NCBI RefSeq assembly: GCF_022790535.1
Contig: NZ_LOHG01000001.1
Span: 158,913 to 222,912, forward strand
Length of the DNA: 64,000 nt
Direction of reading: 5' to 3'
Source of the DNA: Pseudomonas maioricensis
Lineage (GTDB): Bacteria; Pseudomonadota; Gammaproteobacteria; Pseudomonadales; Pseudomonadaceae
Shown here: in pieces, positions 55,445 to 63,603 of the stretch
Numbering within the stretch: the stretch's first letter is position 1
How the letters are laid out: every line of letters begins with the position of its first letter
Notes under the pieces: generated by a model
What the model was told of the DNA's origin: nothing
Databases searched by the model: none
What the model saw: the letters and a program-made list of their open reading frames with translations, nothing else
Program-made: the position numbers and the translations under genes

Positions 55445-55777
55445 TTAGGACTTGTCGAACGCGTCGAGTACGTGGGTGCTGTAAACCATCGCAGCACCAG
55501 CATTCATGTTGATCGCCACACCCAAGGCTTCAGCTACCTCTTCACTGGTTATGCCGAGCTTCTTGGCTTCAGCAGCATGGAAGGCAATGCAGCCATCGCA
55601 GCGTGTCGTCACGGCCACTGCAAGGGAGATGAGCTCGCGAGTCTTGGCGTCCAGATGGTTGGTTTTCCCACCGGCGGCGCCGAGAGCGGCCATGCCTTTC
55701 ATCGTTTCTGGCGACAGGCCGTTGAGCTCTACCAAACGAGTATTGATGTCTTTGCGGGTTTGCTTCCAATCTTGCAT
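55445..55777 (-). CDS. AhpD-like carboxymuconolactone decarboxylase-family protein
   Basis: The 110-residue protein starts MQDWKQTRKDINTRLVELNG, has KTRELISLAVAVTTRCDGCIAFH with the AhpD-type C60-x-x-C63 and H67, and EEVAEALGVAINMNAGAAMV. The family has alkylhydroperoxidase or disulfide reductase activity. It is the first gene of the minus-strand operon: AhpD-like, alkene reductase, tautomerase, KefF, KefC. A palindromic operator lies 52 bases before the start. Confidence 0.9.
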   Translation of the reverse strand: MQDWKQTRKDINTRLVELNGLSPETMKGMAALGAAGGKTNHLDAKTRELISLAVAVTTRCDGCIAFHAAEAKKLGITSEEVAEALGVAINMNAGAAMVYSTHVLDAFDKS

Positions 55778-55829
55778 GGGATTCTCACAGGGATGGCGTT
55801 GGTTGCATGATTTAAGATCTTCAATAAAG

Positions 55830-55848
55830 CTACCATCCAGTTGGTAGG
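55830..55848 (-). promoter_or_regulatory. Palindromic operator upstream of the AhpD-like operon
   Basis: CTACCATCCAGTTGGTAG has CTACC/GGTAG arms extended by CCA/TTGG. It shares TTGGTAGGCTT with the site at 48311-48328 and keeps the same 52-base distance to its gene, so one TetR protein probably controls both operons. Confidence 0.65.
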
Positions 55849-56436
55849 CTTTCAACGGCTCTGTGATGATTTTTAATATCAACGCAATCGAATAAACACT
55901 GTTTTGTTGATTTTTTGGAAGAGAATGCGAGTGGAAAATGCTGCTCAGCTTGCTAGAAGCTAATCTGTTAGGTTAGCCAGCAACCCACTCATGGGATTCC
56001 AAGGGAGCTCCCGGAGGTCTGAGAAAGCCTTGGAAATTGCTCGACAGCATTGTCGGTCTATGCAGAGTCTTCTTTGTCACAAGCTCGGCAGGTATGTGGG
56101 AAAGCCCTGCACCCAAGACTTTCCTATTCTGGGGAGGCGGCTGTCAGATACCTTAGCCGGTGGTTAGGTGGCAGGTGACTGTCGGTCTTTTGACGCCTGA
56201 TGCTGTCCCCCCGGTCTTGTACCGAAGGCAGGGTAGACTCTCTAAATAGAAGCTCAACGACCTGCTCAGCGTCCGGCGCATTTGAGGTATAAGAAGCTGG
56301 TAGGTGAAGCCATCTGGCTGGTACTGATAGGTTCGTTGCAAATGGTTAGGTTGCGGCTTATGAACCCGCAACCAGTCTGGCTCTATAACTCAGGTCGTTT
56401 TCCCTCATTTTTGACTTTTTCAGCTCAGGGCTAGAC
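55849..56436. other. 588-base gap before the OLD gene
   Basis: It contains the upstream part of the AhpD operon promoter and an unassigned stretch. An imperfect inverted pair, GCGCATTTGAGG and TTGCAAATGG, lies at about 56276-56346. A 72-codon minus-strand frame has no protein character. No RNA gene is recognised. Confidence 0.35.
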
Positions 56437-57999
56437 ATGCACACCATAAGGAAAGTGGTCATTCAGAATTTCAAAAAATTCAAATCTCTCACGCTCGATT
56501 TCGAAGCAGGAAAGAATGTGTTGATTGGCAACAATGAGGCAGGGAAAAGCAGCATTTTGCTCGCTCTAGACCTCGCGCTCGGCGGGAGCCGCAACCGCAT
56601 TGAAGCTCTGGGTGCAGAAGCACTGCTCAACAAGGATTCGGTGAACACCTTCCTTGCTGGGGAGAAGAGCCTAGAGAAACTACCTGAGCTGATAGTCGAC
56701 GTTTTCCTAGAGGAAGGTGACGACGAAAGACTCTACGGAACCAACAATGCCCACCAGCGCCAGACTGACGGCGTGCGCATGATACTTGCGGTGATGGCTG
56801 AGTATGGCGAAGCGGTGCAAGCCATCTTGGCTGATGATCAACCGAACTTCCCATTCGAATATTACGCAGTGCGGTTTGAAACGTTCGCCGGCAGGCCCTA
56901 TGCAGCATTCAACCGCCCGATTAAGCACATGATGCTAGACGGTTCACGTATTGATGGCGATCACGCGTCTCGTGAATACACCCGAGCCGTGTACGCTTTC
57001 AACGCACCCGCAGAAGACCGGTACAAGCTTGAAAACCTGTATCGCCAGGGCAAGCAGGCGTTTACAGGACAACACCTCGCAGCGCTCAACGCTGACCTAC
57101 CCGCGTATCAGTTTGACGTACGGAGTGGAGTCCGGTCGAACCTGGAAACTGACCTAATCATCACGGAAGATAATATTCCGCTTGAGAACCATGGCAAAGG
57201 AAGGCAGTGCTTCATCAAGACCGAATTTGCGCTGAGCAAGCATAAGCAAGGCGGCTTGGACGTAATGCTCTTGGAGGAGCCTGAGAACCACCTCAGCCAT
57301 TCCTCCATGAAAGCACTTGTCGCCAAGCTAGCGGAGAACGAGAGCACCCAGCTTTTCATTGCAACCCACAGCAGCCATATCTGCTCAAGGCTTGATCTTC
57401 GGCATGCCCTTTTGATCGGCCCGAATGCAGCTGCTGGCTCACTTAAAGCCCTATCACCTGACACCGCAGAATTCTTCATGAAGGCCCCGGACAACAACGT
57501 CCTGGAGTTCGCGCTCTCGAAGAAGGTGATATTGGTTGAAGGTGATGCTGAATTCATCCTGGTAGAAGAGTTCTATAAGCAATGTACAAATGGGCGTCTA
57601 CCGCATGTCGATGACGTTCACATAATCTCTATTGGGGGCACCAGCTTCAAAAGGTACATGGAGCTCGCTAACCTGCTCGGAATTCGAGTCGCAGCCATAC
57701 GAGACAATGACAAGGATTATCAGAAAAACTGCGTAGAAAACTACGTCGACTTCGCTTCGGATAATGCCAAAGTCTTTGCCGACAAAGACAATGCCCGTTC
57801 AACCTTCGAAATAGGGTTGCACAACGACAACGAGGAAACCTGCAAGACCGTCTTCGGCCCAGGACGAAAAACCCTCTCCCCCTTGGAATATATGCTGGCA
57901 AACAAGGCAGAAGCCGCGTTTGAGCTGCTCAAGGGAAAGCCAGGCGAGCTCACCGTTCCTGCCTACATCGCGGAGGCAATCCAATGGATAAACGAGTGA
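56437..57999 (+). CDS. OLD-family ATPase/TOPRIM nuclease (GajA-like)
   Basis: The 520-residue protein has an ABC-type ATPase: Walker A GNNEAGKSS (31-39), a signature-like HGKGRQCFIKTEFAL (about 251-265), Walker B DVMLLEEPENHLSH (275-288) and FIATHSSH. A TOPRIM domain follows from about 363: VILVEGDAEFILVEEF, IISIGGTSFKRYMELANLLGI and IRDNDKDY (about 422), giving the acidic metal site. This is the OLD nuclease plan. Pairing with an overlapping UvrD-like helicase makes it class 2, the Gabija arrangement; it is somewhat shorter than typical GajA. A role in phage defence is inferred. Confidence 0.88.
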   Translation: MHTIRKVVIQNFKKFKSLTLDFEAGKNVLIGNNEAGKSSILLALDLALGGSRNRIEALGAEALLNKDSVNTFLAGEKSLEKLPELIVDVFLEEGDDERLYGTNNAHQRQTDGVRMILAVMAEYGEAVQAILADDQPNFPFEYYAVRFETFAGRPYAAFNRPIKHMMLDGSRIDGDHASREYTRAVYAFNAPAEDRYKLENLYRQGKQAFTGQHLAALNADLPAYQFDVRSGVRSNLETDLIITEDNIPLENHGKGRQCFIKTEFALSKHKQGGLDVMLLEEPENHLSHSSMKALVAKLAENESTQLFIATHSSHICSRLDLRHALLIGPNAAAGSLKALSPDTAEFFMKAPDNNVLEFALSKKVILVEGDAEFILVEEFYKQCTNGRLPHVDDVHIISIGGTSFKRYMELANLLGIRVAAIRDNDKDYQKNCVENYVDFASDNAKVFADKDNARSTFEIGLHNDNEETCKTVFGPGRKTLSPLEYMLANKAEAAFELLKGKPGELTVPAYIAEAIQWINE

Positions 58000-59018
58000 T
58001 GTTCGCCGTGGCAGGGTCAGGGAAGACCACCCTGCTAGTGAAGCGTCTGAGCCTAGAAAAGCGCGCACTGATAATCACCTACACGGAGAACAACTATCGC
58101 CATTTGCGCGATAGCATCATCAAACGGTTTGGCCATGTCCCAAAAAACATCAACCTGCTGAGTTATTTCACGTTCCTTTATAGCTTCTGCTATCGCCCTC
58201 TGCTGCAAGTGCATATGCAGACGCGGGGAATCAGCTTTCGAGCTCCGCACGCCCGTACGTTAAAGCTCAAACGGGACAATATGGCGTATTACGCCACTAC
58301 AAGCGGCAGCGTTTACCACAATCGCCTCGCAAAGCTCCTAGAGACCGTTAATGCAATTCCTGACGTGATGGCGCGAATGGAGCGCTTTTACGATGAGTTT
58401 TATGTCGACGAAGTTCAAGACCTAGCAGGTCATGATTTCAACCTGCTAATGGCATTAGCGAAAGCCAAGGTTGAAATGCTATTTGTAGGTGACTTCTACC
58501 AGCATACGTTCGACACCAGTCGTGATGGAAACGTGAACAGCTCGCTACACGCCGACATTGGGAAATACGAAAAGCTTTTTCAAAAGGCGGGTGTGACTGT
58601 CGACAAGGAAACACTGAGCCGAAGCTGGAGGTGTGGTGTCACCGTATGTGATTTTATTCGAACACATCTGCAGATTGATATGCAGTCACAGCATACCTAC
58701 GAAACCGAAATCATTCCTCTGGCCAATCAAGTGGATGCTAACGCCGTACACGCCGATGGCAACGTGGTGAAGCTGTTCTATCAGGAGCATTACAAGTACG
58801 GGTGCCTGTCTAACAACTGGGGCGCCAGTAAGGGTTTGGATCACTACAACGATGTGTGCGTAGTGCTGGGTACTACTCACTGGAAGATCTACCAGACATC
58901 CTCGCTTGCCGCGCTCCCTCCACAGACAAAAAACAAACTCTATGTTGCCTTCTCACGGACTCGCGGAAGGCTGTACCTAGCGCCCGAAAAACTTTTCAAA
59001 CCATTTAAAACGGACTAG
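57984..59018 (+). CDS. Compact UvrD-like helicase (GajB-like partner)
   Basis: The 344-residue SF1 helicase has motif I AVAGSGKTT (8-16), motif II YVDEVQDL (about 141-148), motif III FVGDFYQ, motif IV SRSWRC, ASKGLDHYNDV and motif VI KLYVAFSRTRG near 325. It is much shorter than standard UvrD and than usual GajB (about 490 residues), lacking most of the 1B/2B insertions. GGAGG precedes the ATG at 57984, which lies inside the nuclease gene (16-base overlap), so the two are coupled; an ATG at 57999 is an alternative start. Confidence 0.85.
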   Translation: MDKRVMFAVAGSGKTTLLVKRLSLEKRALIITYTENNYRHLRDSIIKRFGHVPKNINLLSYFTFLYSFCYRPLLQVHMQTRGISFRAPHARTLKLKRDNMAYYATTSGSVYHNRLAKLLETVNAIPDVMARMERFYDEFYVDEVQDLAGHDFNLLMALAKAKVEMLFVGDFYQHTFDTSRDGNVNSSLHADIGKYEKLFQKAGVTVDKETLSRSWRCGVTVCDFIRTHLQIDMQSQHTYETEIIPLANQVDANAVHADGNVVKLFYQEHYKYGCLSNNWGASKGLDHYNDVCVVLGTTHWKIYQTSSLAALPPQTKNKLYVAFSRTRGRLYLAPEKLFKPFKTD

Positions 59019-59112
59019 GTCGTAGCCATGGGTGGTGATGTCTGGCGTAAGACCTTGTCCAGAAAGTATGCTCAGTATGAAGGGGAACCGCTGGGCATGA
59101 CTCCTAGCGTGA

Positions 59113-59739
59113 TCAGTCGAAAGACTGGCCCTGCTCCATCTCCCCAATCCAGCTGTATGTGCCGTTTAGCCAAACGAAGACGCTGTTGAGCACCTCGCGC
59201 AAGTGCCGGATGTTGATATGCGTAACGTCTGGGAGATGGTCTTTACCACTGTTGGTCGTCGCATACCGAAACGCCATCGAGTCTGGGTCGACGCTGTCCA
59301 ACTGGCGAATGAACTCGTGAACAGCAGTAGCGTTGACGTCAGAGCGCTCTAGACCCAAGTCCTTGAGCAGATGACGCAACTCCGACCACAGAGGCATCAA
59401 CGGATGCTTGTCGTAGTTCTTGGGCTCTTTGCCTGTCAGAGCGCGAGCACACTTTAGCATCAGCTTGAACTGCAGCTCCAAGGAATGGCGGTACAGAAAA
59501 AGCAAAGGATAAATGCCGCTGTCCAATGGTACCTGACGATTCGCCATCGCCTCCACAAGACCGTCGGCGGCATCTTTGTATGCAAAAGCATAGAGGTCGG
59601 CACGAAAGTGAGACCAGTTCAGCATCGCGTTGTACTGCCAATCCTCACCCTGGATAAACAGCTGCTGGCCGGAGAAGTCTGCCGGCCACTGGATGGCCTC
59701 AAGCTCCGGTTCGAGCATCGGTAGCGATTCCTCATCCAT
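59113..59739 (-). CDS. HEPN-like helical protein
   Basis: The 208-residue protein has IYPLLFLYRHSLELQFKLMLKCARAL at about 76-101, then HPLMPLWSELRHLLKD and MAFRYATTNSG. The R-H-x-x-E-L and H-x-L-x-x-L-W pattern is usual for a group of HEPN-like proteins in defence-rich regions. The classical R-x(4-6)-H RNase motif is not certain here (RHSLEL may or may not count). It ends 95 bases from the helicase gene in convergent orientation, so it might belong to the same defence locus. Confidence 0.55.
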   Translation of the reverse strand: MDEESLPMLEPELEAIQWPADFSGQQLFIQGEDWQYNAMLNWSHFRADLYAFAYKDAADGLVEAMANRQVPLDSGIYPLLFLYRHSLELQFKLMLKCARALTGKEPKNYDKHPLMPLWSELRHLLKDLGLERSDVNATAVHEFIRQLDSVDPDSMAFRYATTNSGKDHLPDVTHINIRHLREVLNSVFVWLNGTYSWIGEMEQGQSFD

Positions 59740-59945
59740 ATCGTCTCCTCACGTTGGCCAGTTCATGGTGTAGAACTTTACGAATCTGGGTGGACTATCG
59801 GCAACCAGTAGGTGGTTTTCTGGCTTGGGCTACTGTGCGAGAAAGCGTGATCCAAGGCTGAGGTCACATTGTCCTTTTTGGTGGATACTGACATCGAAAA
59901 ATGGCTCTGATCCATGCTGGGCAGGGTTTGGTGTCTAATTGAACC

Positions 59946-60401
59946 TCAACCGCCAACGTACCACAGCCGGTTAACTGTGCTCTTGGGCAGTTCTAATTGC
60001 CGGCAAACCTCCGCTTGAGAAAGGCCTGCCGCCTTGAGATCGCGCACCGCTTTGAGTCTTTCTGCGGCAGCTGTTCTTTGGGGTGTTGTGAGTTTTTGAG
60101 GTTCGGCAGGTAGCTTTTCATCTAGAACTCCAAGCTGCATGAGTTCTTTCATTGTGTCATCCAAAACTGAGCGCGCGGTCTTGCCCTCATCGGCAGCGGC
60201 CACGAGCGTGAGAAAGGACAGTGGCATTAAGCCTAGCGCTTTAGCGATGTCGGCACTGAGGTCGACGCTTACTGACGTTGTCGATGCCTCCAGCCGGCTT
60301 ATGTGACCTTGGTCAGTCTGATGCTGGAGGTCTGCTTGCGATAAGCCACGTCGAACCCTCAGCCACTGTAGTGTTGCCGCGTATGCCTTCCGCAAAGACA
60401 T
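59946..60401 (-). CDS. XRE-family regulator with a second HTH at the C terminus
   Basis: The 151-residue protein has an XRE helix-turn-helix at about 8-60 (LRVRRGLSQADLQHQTDQGHISRLEA) and a second, resolvase-like HTH at the C terminus (LKAAGLSQAEVCRQLELPKSTVNRLWYV). The start at 60401 has GGAGAGG upstream. It is divergent from the gene at 60560, so it probably controls that operon and itself. The preceding 205-base gap shows nothing clear. Confidence 0.82.
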   Translation of the reverse strand: MSLRKAYAATLQWLRVRRGLSQADLQHQTDQGHISRLEASTTSVSVDLSADIAKALGLMPLSFLTLVAAADEGKTARSVLDDTMKELMQLGVLDEKLPAEPQKLTTPQRTAAAERLKAVRDLKAAGLSQAEVCRQLELPKSTVNRLWYVGG

Positions 60402-60559
60402 CCAGCGCACCTCTCCACAAAAGGAGACGGTATGCCCCGTTTGATGAGTTCCACACAAATGTATATAGTCATTGCGATGGAACTACCGGTGCGCCACCTT
60501 TGCGATTCTGTACGTGCGCAGAGCCCTATTTTCTTTGTCGCCAAGAGGATCATCAATTT

Positions 60560-60955
60560 ATGACTAATTCTTCTGAGCACGAGCTGCTACCGGAAGGGGA
60601 AATCTCCTCTGCTGGCACGTCGCTGTCTCATGCAGAAGTGGAAGTATTGGTCGCGGGGCGCTTCGGTCGTAAGCCTTTTTGCACCGTCGAGGACTGGGTC
60701 ATCTTTCACGTCGACGAGTCCCCAGAATCGCTCGCGAAAGTACGAGCTACTGGTCTGGAGCCGATGTTCATGTATGCCCATTGCGTCATTCATGACGGTC
60801 ATGGCCGGTTTCCGCCAGGGGGCTGGGTGCGCTCGACCCTGTGTAAATCGTTCGACGGTGTTTGCCTGTTCGAGACGCGAAACACGGTGTACGTGCTTTT
60901 GGGACAAGGACGCGAGATGACTGCCTCGCTGAAGACAATATTTGGCTTATGTTAA
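60560..60955 (+). CDS. DUF6957-like island protein
   Basis: The 131-residue protein has WVIFHVDESPESL, AHCVIHDGHGRFPPGGWVRSTL and LFETRNTVYVLLGQGREM. I associate this pattern with DUF6957, common in Pseudomonas integrative elements; the name is from memory. No activity is known. The start at 60560 fits AAGAGGA upstream; longer frames run through the divergent regulator gene. It heads a series of small plus-strand genes. Confidence 0.65.
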   Translation: MTNSSEHELLPEGEISSAGTSLSHAEVEVLVAGRFGRKPFCTVEDWVIFHVDESPESLAKVRATGLEPMFMYAHCVIHDGHGRFPPGGWVRSTLCKSFDGVCLFETRNTVYVLLGQGREMTASLKTIFGLC

Positions 60956-60997
60956 TCGCAGGCGCACTTCGCGGGCCTGCTCAACACGAGATACAAG

Positions 60998-61468
60998 ATG
61001 TTCAGGATTAGCATGCAAGACCAGGCCGGCCCGGTGGGAATGTTCGGGGACGGTCTCGCTCATTTTCACGCGGTGTCGCGATCCCTAGTCACTCATTGGT
61101 ATCACGTGAGCCTGAAGCGTCGACACGAAGGTCGCCTCGTAGCCTACGAGGAGATGTTGAGCGACGAGCCCCGTCTGGTTGAGCTGCTGGTCTCTCAGAA
61201 CGAGAACTTGCTCGTGCAGGAAGTCCAAGTCGTCACACCAGGGTGGATGAACAAGGGGTCTAGCTGGAGGATGGAGAAGCTGACCTCGCTCGCCATGGGA
61301 CTCAATCAAGCTGAAGTGCCAATCTGCGTCTTGAAGGTCGAGAGCGGTGATGTGTACGTCAATACTCATCAGCGTGATTTTGATGTTGAGTCTCTGACTG
61401 GCTTGAAGGAGCTATACCGGAGGACGGCTCCAGAGAGCACCGTAACCTGTGTATCGAGAGGCTCGTAA
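60998..61468 (+). CDS. Hypothetical island protein
   Basis: The 156-residue soluble protein (MFRISMQDQAGPVGMFGDGLAHFH at the start) has a central block VSQNENLLVQEVQVVTPGWMNKG and CVLKVESGDVYVNTHQ. I do not recognise a family. It is 43 bases after the preceding gene and 3 bases before the next, so the three are probably one operon. Confidence 0.6.
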   Translation: MFRISMQDQAGPVGMFGDGLAHFHAVSRSLVTHWYHVSLKRRHEGRLVAYEEMLSDEPRLVELLVSQNENLLVQEVQVVTPGWMNKGSSWRMEKLTSLAMGLNQAEVPICVLKVESGDVYVNTHQRDFDVESLTGLKELYRRTAPESTVTCVSRGS

Positions 61469-61470
61469 CC

Positions 61471-61860
61471 ATGGAAGAGATCAACACGGTCGCAGTCGAT
61501 TTGCACGTGAAACGCTACTCGGACTTCGACCTTCTTCGCATCGCCAAAGCAGTGAATCAAGACTACAACGGGCTGGTCACTGCCTACCTGGTGAATGTCC
61601 ATATTCATGCGTGCAGTGCTGTTGGTGTGGTGTTCGGTCACATTTGCCCTGGGCCGTACCAACGATTAGCAGATGGTCGGCTGATTCGGACATCCGACAT
61701 TCAGTCCGTAACGAAGGAAGGCAGGTTTTGGGTTATCAACACGGTCAACTCCAAGTACGTGATTGCGACGTTTAGGCGTGACGTCGGGCGCCGCAGCTTG
61801 CGTGAGTTCATGCGCATAGCGGGCGACCGGTACTTTCCAACGCCTCGTCACCTCCAGTAG
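61471..61860 (+). CDS. Hypothetical island protein
   Basis: The 129-residue protein begins MEEINTVAVDLHVKRYSDFD and has a beta-rich centre (FGHICPGPYQRLADGRLIRTSDIQSVTKEGRFWVINTVNSKYVI). No family recognised. It follows the preceding gene by two bases and ends just before repeat copy B. Confidence 0.6.
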   Translation: MEEINTVAVDLHVKRYSDFDLLRIAKAVNQDYNGLVTAYLVNVHIHACSAVGVVFGHICPGPYQRLADGRLIRTSDIQSVTKEGRFWVINTVNSKYVIATFRRDVGRRSLREFMRIAGDRYFPTPRHLQ

Positions 61861-61871
61861 TCGTGGCACTG

Positions 61872-61998
61872 TTGTTCGGGCTTGCCCCGCTTCGGGGGGC
61901 GGCTGTCGTGAACCAAGCTCCGCTACGGCGGATCTTGGCCCTAGCGGGCTTCCATCCTCAAGCCTGCGGCCATCCATGACCTGCGCGCTCCGCTTGCC
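61872..61998. repeat. Dispersed GC-rich repeat, copy B
   Basis: It contains GGCTGTCGTGAACCAAG, TTGGCCCTAGCGGGCTTCCA, TCCTCAAGCCTGCG and CTGCGCGCTCCGCTTGCCG, in the same order as copy A at 39339-39435 but with two short insertions. It separates two small-gene groups. Confidence 0.8.
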
Positions 61999-62054
61999 GT
62001 CTGTGCAGCGAGCCTGATGCCTTGCTTTCTGGCCCCTGACGAACTTGGGACACT

Positions 62055-62453
62055 ATGAATCAGAACACTGAAGCTCTGCCCGAGATCGACATTGAGGAGT
62101 TTCGGGGGCGCTACCCTCATCTGTTCTCCGACCCGACAGTTGACGAGATTTATTGCGATCCTGGCTGGAAGAATATCCTGATTGCCCTCTGCGACACACT
62201 TCATAACTACCTGAATCGAAATCCTGAGATCACCCCCGTCACCGTCGCCCAGATCAAATCTAAATTCGGCGAATTACACTTTTTCTATGAAGGTGGGGAC
62301 TCATACTGCAGGGGCGCAGTAGACGTAGCAATTCAACTTTCGACGAAAACCTGCTCATACTGCGGAGCGCCTGGAAAGCAGGTCGGCGGTGCATGGGTAA
62401 GCACACTGTGCTCGCGTCATGACGGCAGCGGTGGTTCGAAGACTACCGGCTGA
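62055..62453 (+). CDS. Hypothetical protein with C-terminal zinc-ribbon-like part
   Basis: The 132-residue protein has IKSKFGELHFFYEGGDSYCRGAVDVA at about 69-94, then CSYCGAPGKQVGGAWVSTLCSRH at about 99-121. The C-x-x-C and C-x-x-H spacing suggests a small zinc site. The FGxLxFYYxGGD motif recurs in short bacterial proteins of unknown role. No function can be assigned. Confidence 0.65.
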   Translation: MNQNTEALPEIDIEEFRGRYPHLFSDPTVDEIYCDPGWKNILIALCDTLHNYLNRNPEITPVTVAQIKSKFGELHFFYEGGDSYCRGAVDVAIQLSTKTCSYCGAPGKQVGGAWVSTLCSRHDGSGGSKTTG

Positions 62454-62526
62454 CAGGCTTGCATCCCAATCATCTATAAGTGCCTTAGGGTTGCCCCTTC
62501 GCACCTTGTAACCTGCTCGTCAATTT

Positions 62527-62568
62527 GGGGCCGTAGGCCCCGGCTCGGTTTTGCCAACAAAAACCGAG
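62527..62568. terminator. Two adjacent hairpins after the zinc-ribbon gene
   Basis: GGGGCC-GTA-GGCCCC (62527-62541) is followed at once by CTCGGTTTT/AAAACCGAG with a 7-base loop. Both lie in the convergent gap and may stop transcription. Confidence 0.55.
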
Positions 62569-62657
62569 TATTTGAGTTTACTTTTTGTGGTTTGTAGGAG
62601 ATTTGGTGTGATCAGAGATCAAGAAAGTCCAGCGAATCAGCAAGAGGTAAATTCCTT

Positions 62658-63137
62658 CTAGCCCGTCCAGGCTCCACCGGGCTTTCCTCGGCTCACGGAT
62701 GCAAACATGCCGGCAATGATCCTGGCGTCGAGCAAGGCGTGGTGAGGCAGCTCTTCACCCTCGCTAGTCGGAGTAAGTGTCGTCGCGTCAGTGGGGAAAT
62801 TACGAACGATTCTGGGCCATCGTCCGCCGTCATAGACCAGATCGCAAAAAAGCTCCCAGTCGAACTGGGGAGCATCCGTGACGATCTCGATCTCCTTTTT
62901 GAACGGTGTCAGAAACCTGAGCAGCGACTTCCTGGCTTCAACAATGGGCAGCGCATAGCTCCCACCCCACAGCTGCGGAAGCACGATTTCCTTCACGAAA
63001 TCACTGCAGTCTTCTTCTTGCCAACCTTCGAGCAATTCCACGTAGAATTCGCGCCCATCCTCAGCCACCAATGCGAGTGAAATCAGCTTCGCAGCCGCCG
63101 AGAGCTTGGTAAACTCGCAATCAAGAAAGAGCCTCAT
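62658..63137 (-). CDS. 3'-5' exonuclease (DEDD type, Rv2179c-like)
   Basis: The 159-residue protein starts MRLFLDCEFT, the first DEDD acidic motif, has VTDAPQFDWELF in the middle (second acidic motif) and ELPHHALLDARIIAGMF near the end, with the catalytic H and D. The order and size match the small 3'-5' exoribonuclease family typified by Rv2179c. Substrate RNA or DNA is not known. It is convergent with the zinc-ribbon gene and divergent from the next. Confidence 0.8.
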   Translation of the reverse strand: MRLFLDCEFTKLSAAAKLISLALVAEDGREFYVELLEGWQEEDCSDFVKEIVLPQLWGGSYALPIVEARKSLLRFLTPFKKEIEIVTDAPQFDWELFCDLVYDGGRWPRIVRNFPTDATTLTPTSEGEELPHHALLDARIIAGMFASVSRGKPGGAWTG

Positions 63138-63154
63138 GTTGCCGGAACTCCGTT

Positions 63155-63520
63155 ATGACTAGGCCTCGCCTTGATATGGTGCAGGAAGGTCAGCTGTGGG
63201 AAATGGCTCTCAAGCATTTTGGCTCAGACGGGCTCCTCAAGGTAGTCATAGAAATGTGGAGTCACGCTGCGCCTCCGCCCAAGCCAGTCGTGGAATACCT
63301 GTCCACCAAACAGGTGAGCCTAGAAGTCCTGAATATACTGACAATTGCCCAGGAGCGAGTGGGTGCGTTCGTTGCGGATCGGACACCGGTTCCAGACACC
63401 GTAATGTTGTACTCCCGGCACGCCAGTGACCTGGCGGACGGGCTCATTACGCGACTGCCGAAGGGGCTACTTTCCCGAGCCTGGAGGGGTTTTTGTCTTG
63501 AAATTGACCTGGGCATTTGA
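63155..63520 (+). CDS. Hypothetical island protein
   Basis: The 121-residue helical protein starts MTRPRLDMVQEGQLWEMALKHFG. A middle segment, VVEYLSTKQVSLEVLNILTIAQERVGAFV, resembles no family I know. It is divergent from the exonuclease gene, with only 17 bases between the two start codons. Confidence 0.5.
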   Translation: MTRPRLDMVQEGQLWEMALKHFGSDGLLKVVIEMWSHAAPPPKPVVEYLSTKQVSLEVLNILTIAQERVGAFVADRTPVPDTVMLYSRHASDLADGLITRLPKGLLSRAWRGFCLEIDLGI

Positions 63521-63603
63521 AATCTCCTCCTGCTCCACAGCCATCCTGGCGTAAGCCTTCCCGAACAACTTGTTGAGTTATTGCTGTTCTATAGAGACGA
63601 TTT

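Noticed and set aside
56153..56371. 72-codon minus-strand frame before the OLD gene
   Set aside because: No start signal and low-quality sequence.
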